64,000 nt of DNA from Cladocopium goreaui (taxonomy: Eukaryota > Sar > Dinophyceae > Suessiales > Symbiodiniaceae), in contig CAMXCT020001381.1 of NCBI GenBank assembly GCA_947184155.2, forward strand, positions 1 to 64,000, written 5' to 3'. A model generated the notes under the pieces. That model ran no database searches and was not told where the DNA came from. It worked only from the letters and a program-made list of their open reading frames with translations. A program made the translations under genes and the position numbers. The first letter of the stretch is position 1. Each line of letters begins with the position of its first letter. Below are positions 10,883-20,394 of the stretch, piece after piece.

Positions 10883-13800
10883 ATGGTTTGTGCAATGCCG
10901 GGTGTATTGCATCTTACTCACTGTCCCTTTTTTTGTGCTAGCTACTTCGTGAGGTATCAATTCGTTGCATTGAATTTGAATTTTGACGTCCTTGCAATCT
11001 TTTCTGGTGTGTGTATGGGTATGGCTGCGGTTTCAAGACGTTTGTGCAGTTTGTGCAGTAAAGCCGGTAAGATTGAATGGATGATGCAAAGTTGGAGCCG
11101 GATTTTCCACATCGTGAACTTGGTGAGGAAAACTGTGTGTGGGAGAAAAGTGTGGTGGCCTCTCTTGAAGATTATGGTGATTTTAACAGGTTGTGCTTGT
11201 TTTTGCTGGCTTGAGTCACCGTGGAGCTTCAAGTTCTATCAGCGCTTCGTGGCTATGTGGTCCACTGCTTGGATGCATTTGTGGGACCTTTGGGGCTCTT
11301 TTGCTGCTTTTGTATTCTTCCACGTCAAAGCCATGATTTTGCAGACTCATGCTTCGTGTGTTTCTGGACACACCGTGGATGGTTTTCAGGCAACTCCTGG
11401 ATTCGAAATACCGGTGAATTGCGTTGCGCAGATGGTTGACACGGATTTCAAACCAACTTGGAATCATGGTTTGCTGTCAGCTGTGGCGATGATGTCTTAT
11501 TATTTCGTGACCCTTTGGCAATTTTGCTCCACTAGGACATGCAAGCTTGTTTCATGGGGGAGCGTTTTTACAATGATGATTTCTGGGTTGGTTTTCTGCA
11601 ACCGATCTCTTTGCCATGTCACGCAAAGGCCTCAGATTGCTGAGGTTGTCTCTGCAGTGTCACAGTGGTGCCAGCAGTTTCAATTCACAGGTGCCGATCT
11701 TGTTTGTTTAGGCCTCAGTTTAATTTGTGTGCGATGTTTCAGACAAGCCGTCATTTGGAGTTTCCAAACCAGACATGATGCTTCTGTTGCATACATGCAG
11801 AAGCACTTTTTGCGAAATGCCGCGGTCGTATTTTGCTTGCATACTTGTTTGTCCAATCCGACCAGCCTCTCTTTCGTTTTCGCCGGGGCCTACAAGGTCC
11901 TTGTCCTGATGTGCGGAAAGAAGAGAATAGTAGGTTGTGGAATAGCACTCCTTGGCATCATGCTCATGCGAATGTTGTTTTCAATGCATCGGTTCCTCAC
12001 ATGGAATGCACAGAAAGCGCTGCTGTGGTTCTGTCATCTGGCATGCAAGATCATGGTCATCGCTTTCTTTTTCCGAAAGCTGTTGACTGAACCTTCTTTT
12101 GTGAATCTGCTTTTGATTGGTTTAGGGGTTGACATCATCGATTTGGTGACATTAGCTGTTTTCAGGATAATGCTGTCACTTCACCATTTGAATGCAAGGC
12201 CAAAGAAAGTCTTCAAGTGCAGAAGAGTTGGCCGAAAGCGCTGCCGATTGCATCGTAAGTGCATCCGAAAGCCAAGAGTCAGTTTGTTTAATAGGGTAGG
12301 CCGTTTCCTGTCCTTTTGCGTACGTGCGCAGTTTTGCCCATTCTGTCAAAACATGCCTGAGCATTCGCAAACCTCCCGGCCCAGATCTTCCTTCCGCGGG
12401 GGAGGTCGTAGAAACAGTCCAGAGACACCGGAACAGAAACTGCTGCAAGGTTTGCAGATTTTGTTGAAAGATACTTTGCAGGCCTCTAGCTCCGGAGCCT
12501 CAAACAAAAAAGGCAAGGGTAAGGGCTCCGGCAAAAGTAGTGGTAAAAGCCTACCTTCCAAACAGAGAGATGCGAACCATGATGGCAGCTATGGGCTGAT
12601 TCAAGCCTTGCAAAAGCTAACTGCCCGAGCCGCAAAGAAACCACAAGGGTTGCTCCAAAGGTTGAAAACATTGGTTCAAGTTACTGAACGTGGTATGTTG
12701 CGACCAAACAAGAGAAAGAAAGATCTGCCGCCGCATGAGGCGGTCCCGCCAGTGAAACCAAGCACACGATTCAAAAGTTCAGAAAATTTGGTAGATGGTG
12801 CTCCTAAGCCAAAAACACGATGGCAACGCGACAGATCCTGGAAAGCCCGTGCCCAGGACTGGGGCGTCAAAACTGTTTTGCGTGGCCCCACAGCTCTGTG
12901 CAACGCTCTTGACAGTGGGGACACCGGTGCTCTCCTGTGTCAAGTACAAAATCTGGATGATTGGAATGAAGCCCTCCAAATTTCTCATGCTGCTGGTCGC
13001 ACCAATGTCACGGTTGTTCTTGAAGCTGCACCTAACATGTCTCCAGAACTTGGCAAATTGAGATATCATGGTTGGACAGCCTTGAACACACGTGCAGCTG
13101 GTTATGCCGATGATAAATTGGTCCAGCGCTTGGTTTGGATTGCGCGGTGCTCGCCAAATGCACCCACATTGGTTCCAGGATCCGTGCTGACAGGCGCCAG
13201 GCGGCCTGTTGTCCAGAAACACGGCCATGAAGAGTCTTTTGTTTTTCGAATTAGTTGTGACATGCGATTTATTGCCAGTGACAATCGCCATCATATCACA
13301 CAGGGACCTGGGAAATTTTTTCGTTTGTGGCTGTCTGATTTAGGCCCAAACGCTAGGGATCTTCTGCTTCACCTTGGTGACACGTGGGGATTCCAAAAAC
13401 TCGAGGCTGAAAACCTGGTTCGAGGATTTGCTCGCGTCAAAGGCAAAGACAGGGCCCTGCAGTTGATTAAAGCGAGCGGCTCAGAACACAAAGGTCAGGT
13501 TTGGTTTCTTGATCCTGCCAGATGGGATGGCCTCGCAGAAACACCTCCACGCATGCTTTGGGTGGACAAATTGGAAAATGAACAACAAATTGCATTTGCT
13601 CGTCGCGTAGCTCATGATTCGGGTCCTTTTGGCATGGCTAGGGGTCGTGTACAGCTGGCTCTCAGGGTCAAACCAGACGATGAGCGGCTCAAACCCACTT
13701 CTAGTGTTTGGCGGGTTGAGACAGTGCCGTTTGGTTGGGATTTTGAAAATGTGGAAGAAACTATGGTTGAAGCAGGTTTCTCTGAAATTGATATTTTAGC

Positions 13801-15586
13801 AAAGCAACGCCGTCGTGGTGGCACTGCTTGGGTTTTCAAAGGCATGAGAAATGATGACCGTGATCAAATGCAAATCCATTATGATGCGGACGAGACGTGC
13901 AATGAGCCACCATTAGATCTGTTTTTAGTTAAGCAGTCCAAACGACGTGCGCCAGGAAATGTCCAGCCGTTGAAAGCAGAAAATGATGTGCTCTTTTCAC
14001 TAGATGCATTTCACAAAAAAGGTAAGGGTAAAGGCAAAGGAAAAGGCAAGCACAAATCCAAGCTTGAAGTGCCTGACTTTGCAACCACGCTTGCCTTACC
14101 GAAAAGTAGTCCACCTCCATTTCCCTCCAAGGATGATCGCGGTAACGAAGCTATGGATGTCAGTCTGATTAGCGTCCCAGATGCAAGTGATGTTGAGGAT
14201 GAGCCCATGCATGTCCAGGGCACCAAACGCAAAGACCAGGCCATGTTGACCAGCCCGCAAAAAACTGGTCATGACAAAAAGAGGAAAGTGCCCGAGAGGC
14301 TTCAAAAAGTTCCGAACCCTGGGGAAGGGAATTGCTTGTTTTACTGTCTAGCTCAGGCGGAGTCTACCCCAGGTAAGTCCCGCAGCCACAGGCAGGTGCG
14401 TGCATTTGTTGTTGCCTACATGACCAAACACTTCAAGAAATACGAGGATTTCTGGGACGGTTTAAGCCCGAGCAACATTCCCATGGAGGGTGGGTTTGAC
14501 GATTATTTACAAGCCCTTGAAAAAGATAAAGCTTGGGCGGGATATTGTGAAATCGAAGCATATGGCGAAGCCATGCGCCGACCTGTACTTGTTGTGCATG
14601 CCAAGGACAATGTTGTCCATGCTTTTAATAGTCATGGCGATAAGGATGTTGTCTGTCTCTGGTACAAGGATGAACATTATGAGCTTATTGTTCCTTCAGA
14701 CGCAGATATTCAGGCCCTGTGGCAGAATGCTGAAGACGGTGGCACCAAGGGTTACCGCGGGGCCGCAAAGAAGGCACGCTTGGCTGCCGACAATGCCTCT
14801 ATTTGCCTTTCACAATTTGCAACTCCCAAATCCAGCAGGCCAAGCCCAAGGTTGACCGATTTTGCCCAAAGCACCCCTGCCAAACGGAGTGCATGTCTGA
14901 CTGATTTTGCATCAACGGCCAAACCGAGCCGTCAAAAGACCGAGCAATCAGAAGCCGAGCCATGTGGTTCCAACCCATCTGCCGCATCAGCTTCTGCGTC
15001 TGTTGCCACTGGGCGCGACCGGGAAATCACGTGGACATGTCACATTTGCAATGTCTCTTTCACTGACAAAGCATGCATCGTTTCAAAAAGACGTACGGAT
15101 CACATTAGGCGTACGCATCGTGGTACCCCAACCACCAATTTTAAAAAGGCTGTTGATCAGTACAGGGCTCCGGTTACTGCCGTATCGTATGGGCCCACTC
15201 ATGCTGCTGTTTCTTGGACTTGTGGTTTTTGCATGGGCACCCTCCCCATTTTGCCTAAGACACATCAGAAAGCATCAATCGTTGCTCATTTGCGCTCCTG
15301 CGCCAAGGCCCCAAAAGGGGCCACCAGAGGCGACTCCATTCTTCGCCTTTGCAAGAGAGCAAGCGTGTCACCTGATGTACCTCACAGAAGCATTTTGCCT
15401 TGGAAGCTGAAGCATCGCCAGATGTATGTGCAACTCAACAAGTTTGCCAAGGAGCAAGGACACTCCCTATCCCAAGTGCAGAGACGTACTACTGGAACGA
15501 AAAAATTGGCTGGTGGGTCGAAAAAAAGTTATTTTCTTCATGGCTCAGCATGCTTGTTCCATTTGTGCTGGTTACTGGAAAACTGA
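10883..15586 (+). CDS. LINE ORF1: membrane-like N-terminus, basic region, OTU protease, zinc fingers
   Basis: 1567 codons. Residues 1-490 are strongly hydrophobic with roughly nine or ten possible membrane segments (for example LLSAVAMMSYYFVTLW and IVGCGIALLGIMLM), ending in a basic Cys/Arg-rich patch. An internal Met at residue 491 (12353) opens a typical nucleic-acid-binding region (MPEHSQTSRP, KKGKGKGSGKSSGK). Residues about 600-1080 are unrecognised, with a second KGKGKGKGK run. Near residue 1147 GEGNCLFYCL carries the OTU nucleophile Cys1151, and KDEHYELI supplies the matching His. Two C2H2-like fingers (WTCHICNVSF, WTCGFCMGTL) close the protein. OTU domains are known in some LINE polyproteins; the long hydrophobic N-terminus in frame is unusual. 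Either the upstream ATG or Met491 may be the real start. Confidence 0.8.
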   Translation: MVCAMPGVLHLTHCPFFCASYFVRYQFVALNLNFDVLAIFSGVCMGMAAVSRRLCSLCSKAGKIEWMMQSWSRIFHIVNLVRKTVCGRKVWWPLLKIMVILTGCACFCWLESPWSFKFYQRFVAMWSTAWMHLWDLWGSFAAFVFFHVKAMILQTHASCVSGHTVDGFQATPGFEIPVNCVAQMVDTDFKPTWNHGLLSAVAMMSYYFVTLWQFCSTRTCKLVSWGSVFTMMISGLVFCNRSLCHVTQRPQIAEVVSAVSQWCQQFQFTGADLVCLGLSLICVRCFRQAVIWSFQTRHDASVAYMQKHFLRNAAVVFCLHTCLSNPTSLSFVFAGAYKVLVLMCGKKRIVGCGIALLGIMLMRMLFSMHRFLTWNAQKALLWFCHLACKIMVIAFFFRKLLTEPSFVNLLLIGLGVDIIDLVTLAVFRIMLSLHHLNARPKKVFKCRRVGRKRCRLHRKCIRKPRVSLFNRVGRFLSFCVRAQFCPFCQNMPEHSQTSRPRSSFRGGGRRNSPETPEQKLLQGLQILLKDTLQASSSGASNKKGKGKGSGKSSGKSLPSKQRDANHDGSYGLIQALQKLTARAAKKPQGLLQRLKTLVQVTERGMLRPNKRKKDLPPHEAVPPVKPSTRFKSSENLVDGAPKPKTRWQRDRSWKARAQDWGVKTVLRGPTALCNALDSGDTGALLCQVQNLDDWNEALQISHAAGRTNVTVVLEAAPNMSPELGKLRYHGWTALNTRAAGYADDKLVQRLVWIARCSPNAPTLVPGSVLTGARRPVVQKHGHEESFVFRISCDMRFIASDNRHHITQGPGKFFRLWLSDLGPNARDLLLHLGDTWGFQKLEAENLVRGFARVKGKDRALQLIKASGSEHKGQVWFLDPARWDGLAETPPRMLWVDKLENEQQIAFARRVAHDSGPFGMARGRVQLALRVKPDDERLKPTSSVWRVETVPFGWDFENVEETMVEAGFSEIDILAKQRRRGGTAWVFKGMRNDDRDQMQIHYDADETCNEPPLDLFLVKQSKRRAPGNVQPLKAENDVLFSLDAFHKKGKGKGKGKGKHKSKLEVPDFATTLALPKSSPPPFPSKDDRGNEAMDVSLISVPDASDVEDEPMHVQGTKRKDQAMLTSPQKTGHDKKRKVPERLQKVPNPGEGNCLFYCLAQAESTPGKSRSHRQVRAFVVAYMTKHFKKYEDFWDGLSPSNIPMEGGFDDYLQALEKDKAWAGYCEIEAYGEAMRRPVLVVHAKDNVVHAFNSHGDKDVVCLWYKDEHYELIVPSDADIQALWQNAEDGGTKGYRGAAKKARLAADNASICLSQFATPKSSRPSPRLTDFAQSTPAKRSACLTDFASTAKPSRQKTEQSEAEPCGSNPSAASASASVATGRDREITWTCHICNVSFTDKACIVSKRRTDHIRRTHRGTPTTNFKKAVDQYRAPVTAVSYGPTHAAVSWTCGFCMGTLPILPKTHQKASIVAHLRSCAKAPKGATRGDSILRLCKRASVSPDVPHRSILPWKLKHRQMYVQLNKFAKEQGHSLSQVQRRTTGTKKLAGGSKKSYFLHGSACLFHLCWLLEN

Positions 15587-18500
15587 GAAGTCCGTGAGAG
15601 CTGCAGGTCCTTGTGGCGGGCGGACTGCTCGTGCCGAGTGGTTAGCCATGCCTGGTCGCCAAAAATGCTGGCGTCAGGCTCCCAAAGAGCGCCAAGAGGC
15701 GCTGCACAAGGCTTGGCGTTTGAGTGCTACTGAGCGTAGGAAGCTTGATGATGCTTGGGCTAGCGCCAAGAAAAAGTCGCGCAAGAAGTGGCCGCCTAAG
15801 TCATGGAAACGCGATTTGACTGCTGAGAATATACACCCCCATCCAGGCCCAGGCCATCCTGACCACTGGATTCTCTCGTGGAATTGCCGTGGATCGTGCA
15901 ATGCTTGGAGGGGCCTAAACTTGCTTCAGGATGAGGGTAATTTGCCTTCTGTTTTATGTCTTCAAGAGCCTGACTTCGAGCCTCGTCAAGGCTCCCAGTA
16001 TGTTGAAAGGCTTCAGAAACTTGGGTACAAGTGTTGGACCATTCCGGCCAAACCTATTCGCACACTTAAACGTGAATTTTACCGAGGTGGTCTTTTGGTT
16101 GCATTGCGAGAGCATCTCAGAGGAGGCATCTGGGACACACTGGCTTGCGATGAAGGGTATGTCATGACTTTGGATCTTCAATCGTGCCTACTTTCCTCAG
16201 TTTGGCGCCGGCCAAGCCAACTTGATGGTTTGCAATTTTTGGAATATGTTGCTACGGTCACTGAAGAAGCACAACGCAGGCAGATACCTGCACTTTGGGT
16301 AGGTGATTGGAACGAAACTCCTGATGACAACGCCGCATCCATTTTCTTGAATGGCAGTGTTCTGGCTGTCACGGATCCTGATCAATGGGTGCCTAGCCGG
16401 TTCGAAGGTAAAAGATGTCTTGATTACGGAATTCTCAGCGGCGGGTACGGTTTTGCTGATTGCCCGCGTTACAGTGAACGTAAGATTTCTGATCACAAGA
16501 TGTTTTGGCTTAGATTGCGCTTGCCCATTTTCCAGACTGATACGTGGAGGTTCGCTTGGCGGCCTAACTATGAATGTCCTCCGGAAGTGCCTGTTGAGCA
16601 ATGGCGGGCCGTGCTTGCAGAACAATGGGCCGCTTACGTGCCATGTTTTTCTCAGGATCCCGACCAAGATTGGGCATATTTTCACCAGTTTGCTGAAAAG
16701 AGCATGCGTGAAGCATTGCACTTGTGTGGCCAGCCCGTGCCTAGGCCAGGCCATGCGCGCGGGAATTTGCCTCGTGTGATCAAGGCTGAACGCCCCCAGG
16801 TGAATACGTTCCCTGCCAGAAAACTTGTTAATGTGCTTGGTCGTCTCTATGAAGTGAAGCGACAGTTAGCCAAGTCCCAGGGAGACAAAAAGCTTTTGCA
16901 AAAATTATGGTCGACTTGGCCGTCTGAATACAATGAGCTTTGGGGGTCTTGGAACCACGCTATTGAAGTGTTTGAACAACGCATTGCGCTTGAAAACAGG
17001 AAGTCCAAGAACCAAAGGCTGACCGAGTGGCGTACCAGAATGCGCCAGGGGGGCAAAGAGGTGACCCGGTGGATGAAGCCTCACAAACCTCCAACACCAC
17101 GCTCTGTTTCCGAAGATTCTTGCGCCACGATCACGCAAACCCTTGATTGTATTCGTTCTTTTTGGCAGCGTATTTGGAAACGTGATGACCTCGTTCCACA
17201 CTTACCCCCGGAATTTAGAACAATGGAAGCCCTGGCTGGACCCCAAACTGATTGGATGCCAGATGCTGCCCTCATCCATCAGGCCGCTCTCAGAGCCTCG
17301 GGGTCTGCAGCCGGATGTGACGGTTGGTCCGGCAGCGAAGTTTGCCATTTCCCGCTTGTTGCTTGGGATCACTACCGTGATTTGGTTTTGCATTGGTCTC
17401 AGTTAAAACAATTCCCACAGGCATGGCTGCAGGTTCGTCAGGTTCATTTAAGAAAGGATGACGGTGGGACTGTAGGGTCTTTGCGGCCTATTGCAGTTGA
17501 AAGCATTTTTCTTCGGTTGGTCTCCTCATCTTATGTGAGGACCCCACAGGTTCAGGAATGGATTGCGTCTCGGGTCCCCGAGCAGTGCCATGGAGGCTTG
17601 AAATCCCGGGGGGTTGCCACGGCATGGAGGCAACTCAATGAAGCGTTTGAAAACCAGGAAGTTCTTGCTTCTTTAGATTTCTCCAAATGTTTTGATTTTG
17701 TCCACCCAGGTTTGGCCATTGAAAACATGCAACTGCAAGGGTTGCCAGATGAGTGGGCTAACATTTTGATGTTTGTATGGGGTCATCAAGTGCGATGGCT
17801 GTGCTTGGGGAAAGCTGTGCACCCAACGCCGGAGCATGTCCAGACCTCCATGCCGCAAGGTGATGCCTTTGCACCTCTGGCTCTTATCATGTTGCTCATT
17901 AGGCCCCTTCATGATGTGTCTTCCATTCCAGACTTGCGTCAGGTTGCATACGTTGATGATCGCGCTTTGAGCGCGCCTAATGTTCCACGTTTAATTGCTG
18001 GCATCCATAGATGGCGCAGCTGGAGTGCCACTTTGGGTCTCCATGAAAACGTTCAAAAAATGCGTTTAGTTGCCTGCACTGCGCAACAAAAGCAAGAGAT
18101 CAATGACGCAGGGTTTGGTGAGTATCTCCGACCGGCCACTCGGGTCTTAGGTATTGACTTTAAGGAAAGTGACCTTATTGTTTCCCCTGTTCTTGAAAAC
18201 CGTTTGCAAGAAGCAGTGTTTGCCGCTCACCGTTTGCAGAAATTGCCGGTTGCCCGCGATATCAGGATGTCTTTGTACAGGTCCAGAATCATTTCACTCG
18301 CCACCTGGGGCGCTTGGTTTGAACGATTGCCGCAGTCACAGTTGCCTTCGCTTCGAAAGGCATGGCATGCCATTTCCTATCTGCAAGGTAACGCTTCGAG
18401 ACCTCTTTTCAACCTGCTTGTAGGTCATATGTATCATGCTGAGTTTTGGGCCACCATGTCTTCCATTCGGACCATGCGCCAAGTTCGTGCCCCTTGGCGA

Positions 18501-19094
18501 AGGATGCCACGACCTGGAGGCTGGCAGAGTTTCATTTGCGCACGCATGCGAGAGCTGAACTGGGAATTTCGCGGTCCATGGATGTTTGCACATGAGGATT
18601 TGGGTCATGTCGATTTATCCAATCCAGATGAAGCTGTTGTGAAACTCACCGAGCACAAGGTGAGAGAAAGTTGGCGCCGAGTGCAATTTGCCCTTTGGAA
18701 AAAGCAGAACCGCCGTGATAGGCATTATTTGCTTGATGTGCCGTATGAGGAAAGTCGTGTTTCCGATGCCCGCAAGTTGTTCTCTCTCACGTGTGATAGT
18801 CATCAGAGGGCCGTAATGCTTGGTTCTGCGCATTCCACGGCATGTTATGATAAGATGCGTGGACACGAAGTGAGGGAACAATGTCCCTTTTGCGGTGAGC
18901 AAATCCCACTTGTCTGGGAACATCTCTCCTGGCATTGCTCCGCCGAACAGTTGTCTTCCGGCCGCCCTGAGGTCCCTGAAGATGAATTGCAAAATCGTCT
19001 TGCTTGGCCCACACGTGGGTGTGATGCCTATGATAGAGCGGTTCTTCACCACATGGCCCGGGTCAGGGCCACTGTGCGTGAAAACATGAATTGA
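15540..19094 (+). CDS. LINE ORF2: zinc finger, APE endonuclease, reverse transcriptase
   Basis: The frame is open from 15426, but the ATG at 15540 is a natural start, giving a 47-nt overlap with ORF1 in the +1 frame. It begins MAQHACSICAGYW, a Cys-rich motif. Numbering from 15426, the AP-endonuclease motifs are WNCRG (Asn153), LQEPDF (Glu181), GDWNE (Asp294, Asn296) and SDHK (Asp356-His357). The RT domain shows LDFSKCFD (Asp751), MPQGDAFAP and YVDD (Asp844-845). The C-terminus has a CPFCGE...HLSWHC finger near residue 1155. This is the full set of catalytic residues for nicking target DNA and target-primed reverse transcription. Translation may be by re-initiation or +1 frameshifting; an A7 run lies at 15521-15527. 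Confidence 0.9.
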   Translation: MAQHACSICAGYWKTEKSVRAAGPCGGRTARAEWLAMPGRQKCWRQAPKERQEALHKAWRLSATERRKLDDAWASAKKKSRKKWPPKSWKRDLTAENIHPHPGPGHPDHWILSWNCRGSCNAWRGLNLLQDEGNLPSVLCLQEPDFEPRQGSQYVERLQKLGYKCWTIPAKPIRTLKREFYRGGLLVALREHLRGGIWDTLACDEGYVMTLDLQSCLLSSVWRRPSQLDGLQFLEYVATVTEEAQRRQIPALWVGDWNETPDDNAASIFLNGSVLAVTDPDQWVPSRFEGKRCLDYGILSGGYGFADCPRYSERKISDHKMFWLRLRLPIFQTDTWRFAWRPNYECPPEVPVEQWRAVLAEQWAAYVPCFSQDPDQDWAYFHQFAEKSMREALHLCGQPVPRPGHARGNLPRVIKAERPQVNTFPARKLVNVLGRLYEVKRQLAKSQGDKKLLQKLWSTWPSEYNELWGSWNHAIEVFEQRIALENRKSKNQRLTEWRTRMRQGGKEVTRWMKPHKPPTPRSVSEDSCATITQTLDCIRSFWQRIWKRDDLVPHLPPEFRTMEALAGPQTDWMPDAALIHQAALRASGSAAGCDGWSGSEVCHFPLVAWDHYRDLVLHWSQLKQFPQAWLQVRQVHLRKDDGGTVGSLRPIAVESIFLRLVSSSYVRTPQVQEWIASRVPEQCHGGLKSRGVATAWRQLNEAFENQEVLASLDFSKCFDFVHPGLAIENMQLQGLPDEWANILMFVWGHQVRWLCLGKAVHPTPEHVQTSMPQGDAFAPLALIMLLIRPLHDVSSIPDLRQVAYVDDRALSAPNVPRLIAGIHRWRSWSATLGLHENVQKMRLVACTAQQKQEINDAGFGEYLRPATRVLGIDFKESDLIVSPVLENRLQEAVFAAHRLQKLPVARDIRMSLYRSRIISLATWGAWFERLPQSQLPSLRKAWHAISYLQGNASRPLFNLLVGHMYHAEFWATMSSIRTMRQVRAPWRRMPRPGGWQSFICARMRELNWEFRGPWMFAHEDLGHVDLSNPDEAVVKLTEHKVRESWRRVQFALWKKQNRRDRHYLLDVPYEESRVSDARKLFSLTCDSHQRAVMLGSAHSTACYDKMRGHEVREQCPFCGEQIPLVWEHLSWHCSAEQLSSGRPEVPEDELQNRLAWPTRGCDAYDRAVLHHMARVRATVRENMN

Positions 19095-19119
19095 TCATGT
19101 CCCGTTGGCTGCGGTGTCC

Positions 19120-19135
19120 GGTACCTTCGGGTATT
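19120..19135 (+). other. LINE 3' UTR hairpin with UUCG tetraloop
   Basis: GGTACC-TTCG-GGTATT forms six pairs (two G-U) capped by the very stable C(UUCG)G loop, 26 nt after the ORF2 stop and about 30 nt before the element end. A 3' stem-loop is the usual recognition site for reverse transcriptase in stringent LINEs. Its role here is inferred. Confidence 0.55.
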
Positions 19136-19164
19136 TGAGGCATCCAGTCGTTCAACCCATAATA

Positions 19165-20394
19165 ATGTCGGCAGCCGCTGGAGCTGGCAAGACGTTTGTT
19201 GCGGTACAGTGCGCATGCAATAAAATTACAAAGAGCTCTGAGGGACTGGTCTTGTTCGTGGCTCCATCGATCAGCCTCGGGCTCTATTTCTTCCAATGGC
19301 TCGCTCAAAGATGCGCGAAAGACCTGTCCCTTGACAATGTGCTGAGCCGCATCGTGCTGATGATATCGCCGTACGCATCATTTCTGAGTCTGCACGCTGA
19401 AGGCGGCCGCTTAAAACCGAGGTGTTTATCTGAAAGCTGGATGCAATTTATTTTGGCGATCGTCGATGAGTCGCATGATGTATTCCGGTCCACTGAGTAT
19501 CATAGTTTTTTTGATTACAAGGTTGAGGCGGAGCAATGTTTGTTGCTCTCCAGTAAGTCCCAAGCATCAGGAGATGAGTTTACTTTTACAGGTGTCGCGG
19601 CGCTGAACCTCACTGAAATCGTGAGAAGCAGCCAACGGATCGTTGCAGCATCAGCTGCGTTTCAAGGGAGCCCTGAGGAGAAGGAGGGTGTCGCTTCACT
19701 GTGCCCAGCTGGGCCTCCTCTGAAGTCTTTTTTGTTTGAGTCAGATCGTGACACTGTGGATTATGAGAAGCATGCAGAGAAGACAGTCGCTGCACTTTGG
19801 GATTTGATGGGGACCTATGCAGACCTCAGCTTTCACCGACGCATAGCTCTTCTTGTGCCAAAAGATTTCCTCAAGAACTTCAAGCAAAGAATGCAAGACC
19901 ATTTGGCTCATCGCTTCGCAGGGCGAAACTTTGCGCTTACATCATTTCAGGACGCCCTGTCTGTACTTCCCAACCGCGAGGAGAAACAAACCATGGCTGA
20001 GGTGATCATCATGGACACAGTGGAGAATTGCAAGGGCTTGGAGCAATTGATAGTTGTTTGCATTGGTTTGGATGAAAGACTGGGAAGCCAGAAGACCAAT
20101 TACGAAACTCGCGCTTCAATCTACCAAGCCATCACCCGAGCGCAGCTTCAAGCCATTGTGGTGAACCAGCGTCTTCAAGGTGGTTGGTTTGAATTCTTAG
20201 GATTGGTGAAGTTTAAGGAGGATATTTTTGATGAGTTTTCAGCTATGGCAGAGACCGACACCCAAGCTGCTGCTCAGAGCATCTCCCAAGCAGTGCCATC
20301 AGGGGATGCACACCGGTCAGAGTTGCGGCCTCCGCTGATGAGAGGTCAAAGTGAGCCCTCAACACACGATGAGTTGAAAGTGCAGGACTCCTGA
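19165..20394 (+). CDS. P-loop helicase-like host gene, 3' part (SF1/DUF2075-like)
   Basis: The frame is technically open from 19090 through the LINE 3' end, but host sequence starts at the second TGTCGGC. It opens with SAAAGAGKTF, a Walker A loop ([AG]xxxxGKT). It continues with LAIVDESHDVF (Walker B, DESH), NLTEIVRSSQRI, then CKGLEQLIVVCIGLDER and YQAITRAQLQAIVV, matching motifs V and VI of UvrD/DUF2075-type SF1 ATPases. About 390 residues follow the loop. The tail after about 20240 is Ser/Gln/Glu-rich. A consensus donor A/GTGAGC at 20350/20351 precedes the stop at 20392, so the tail may be intron. Joined to 9191-10696 the frame is continuous, so the LINE-bearing allele should be null or truncated. 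Confidence 0.75.
   Translation: MSAAAGAGKTFVAVQCACNKITKSSEGLVLFVAPSISLGLYFFQWLAQRCAKDLSLDNVLSRIVLMISPYASFLSLHAEGGRLKPRCLSESWMQFILAIVDESHDVFRSTEYHSFFDYKVEAEQCLLLSSKSQASGDEFTFTGVAALNLTEIVRSSQRIVAASAAFQGSPEEKEGVASLCPAGPPLKSFLFESDRDTVDYEKHAEKTVAALWDLMGTYADLSFHRRIALLVPKDFLKNFKQRMQDHLAHRFAGRNFALTSFQDALSVLPNREEKQTMAEVIIMDTVENCKGLEQLIVVCIGLDERLGSQKTNYETRASIYQAITRAQLQAIVVNQRLQGGWFEFLGLVKFKEDIFDEFSAMAETDTQAAAQSISQAVPSGDAHRSELRPPLMRGQSEPSTHDELKVQDS
19166..19172 (+). repeat. Target-site duplication TGTCGGC, right copy
   Basis: Matches 10690-10696. It marks the LINE 3' boundary just after CCCATAATAA and restores the host codon phase immediately ahead of the Walker A loop. Confidence 0.75.

Larger units (their letters stand above)
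10696..19165 (+). mobile_element. SL-tagged APE-type LINE (non-LTR retrotransposon)
   Basis: An 8.47-kb element starts with the SL relic, has two overlapping long reading frames (10883-15586 and 15540-19094) and ends after a short 3' UTR with a UUCG-capped hairpin and CCCATAATAA. It is flanked by TGTCGGC and splits a helicase gene inside Walker A. Both frames are free of stops, so the copy looks young. The 5' end coincides with a spliced leader, which argues that a mature trans-spliced mRNA was the template and that the copy is full length relative to that mRNA. Confidence 0.88.

Noticed and set aside
15521..15530. Programmed -1 frameshift site at the A7 run
   Set aside because: ORF2 lies in the +1 frame and the run is not in the phase of a slippery heptamer.
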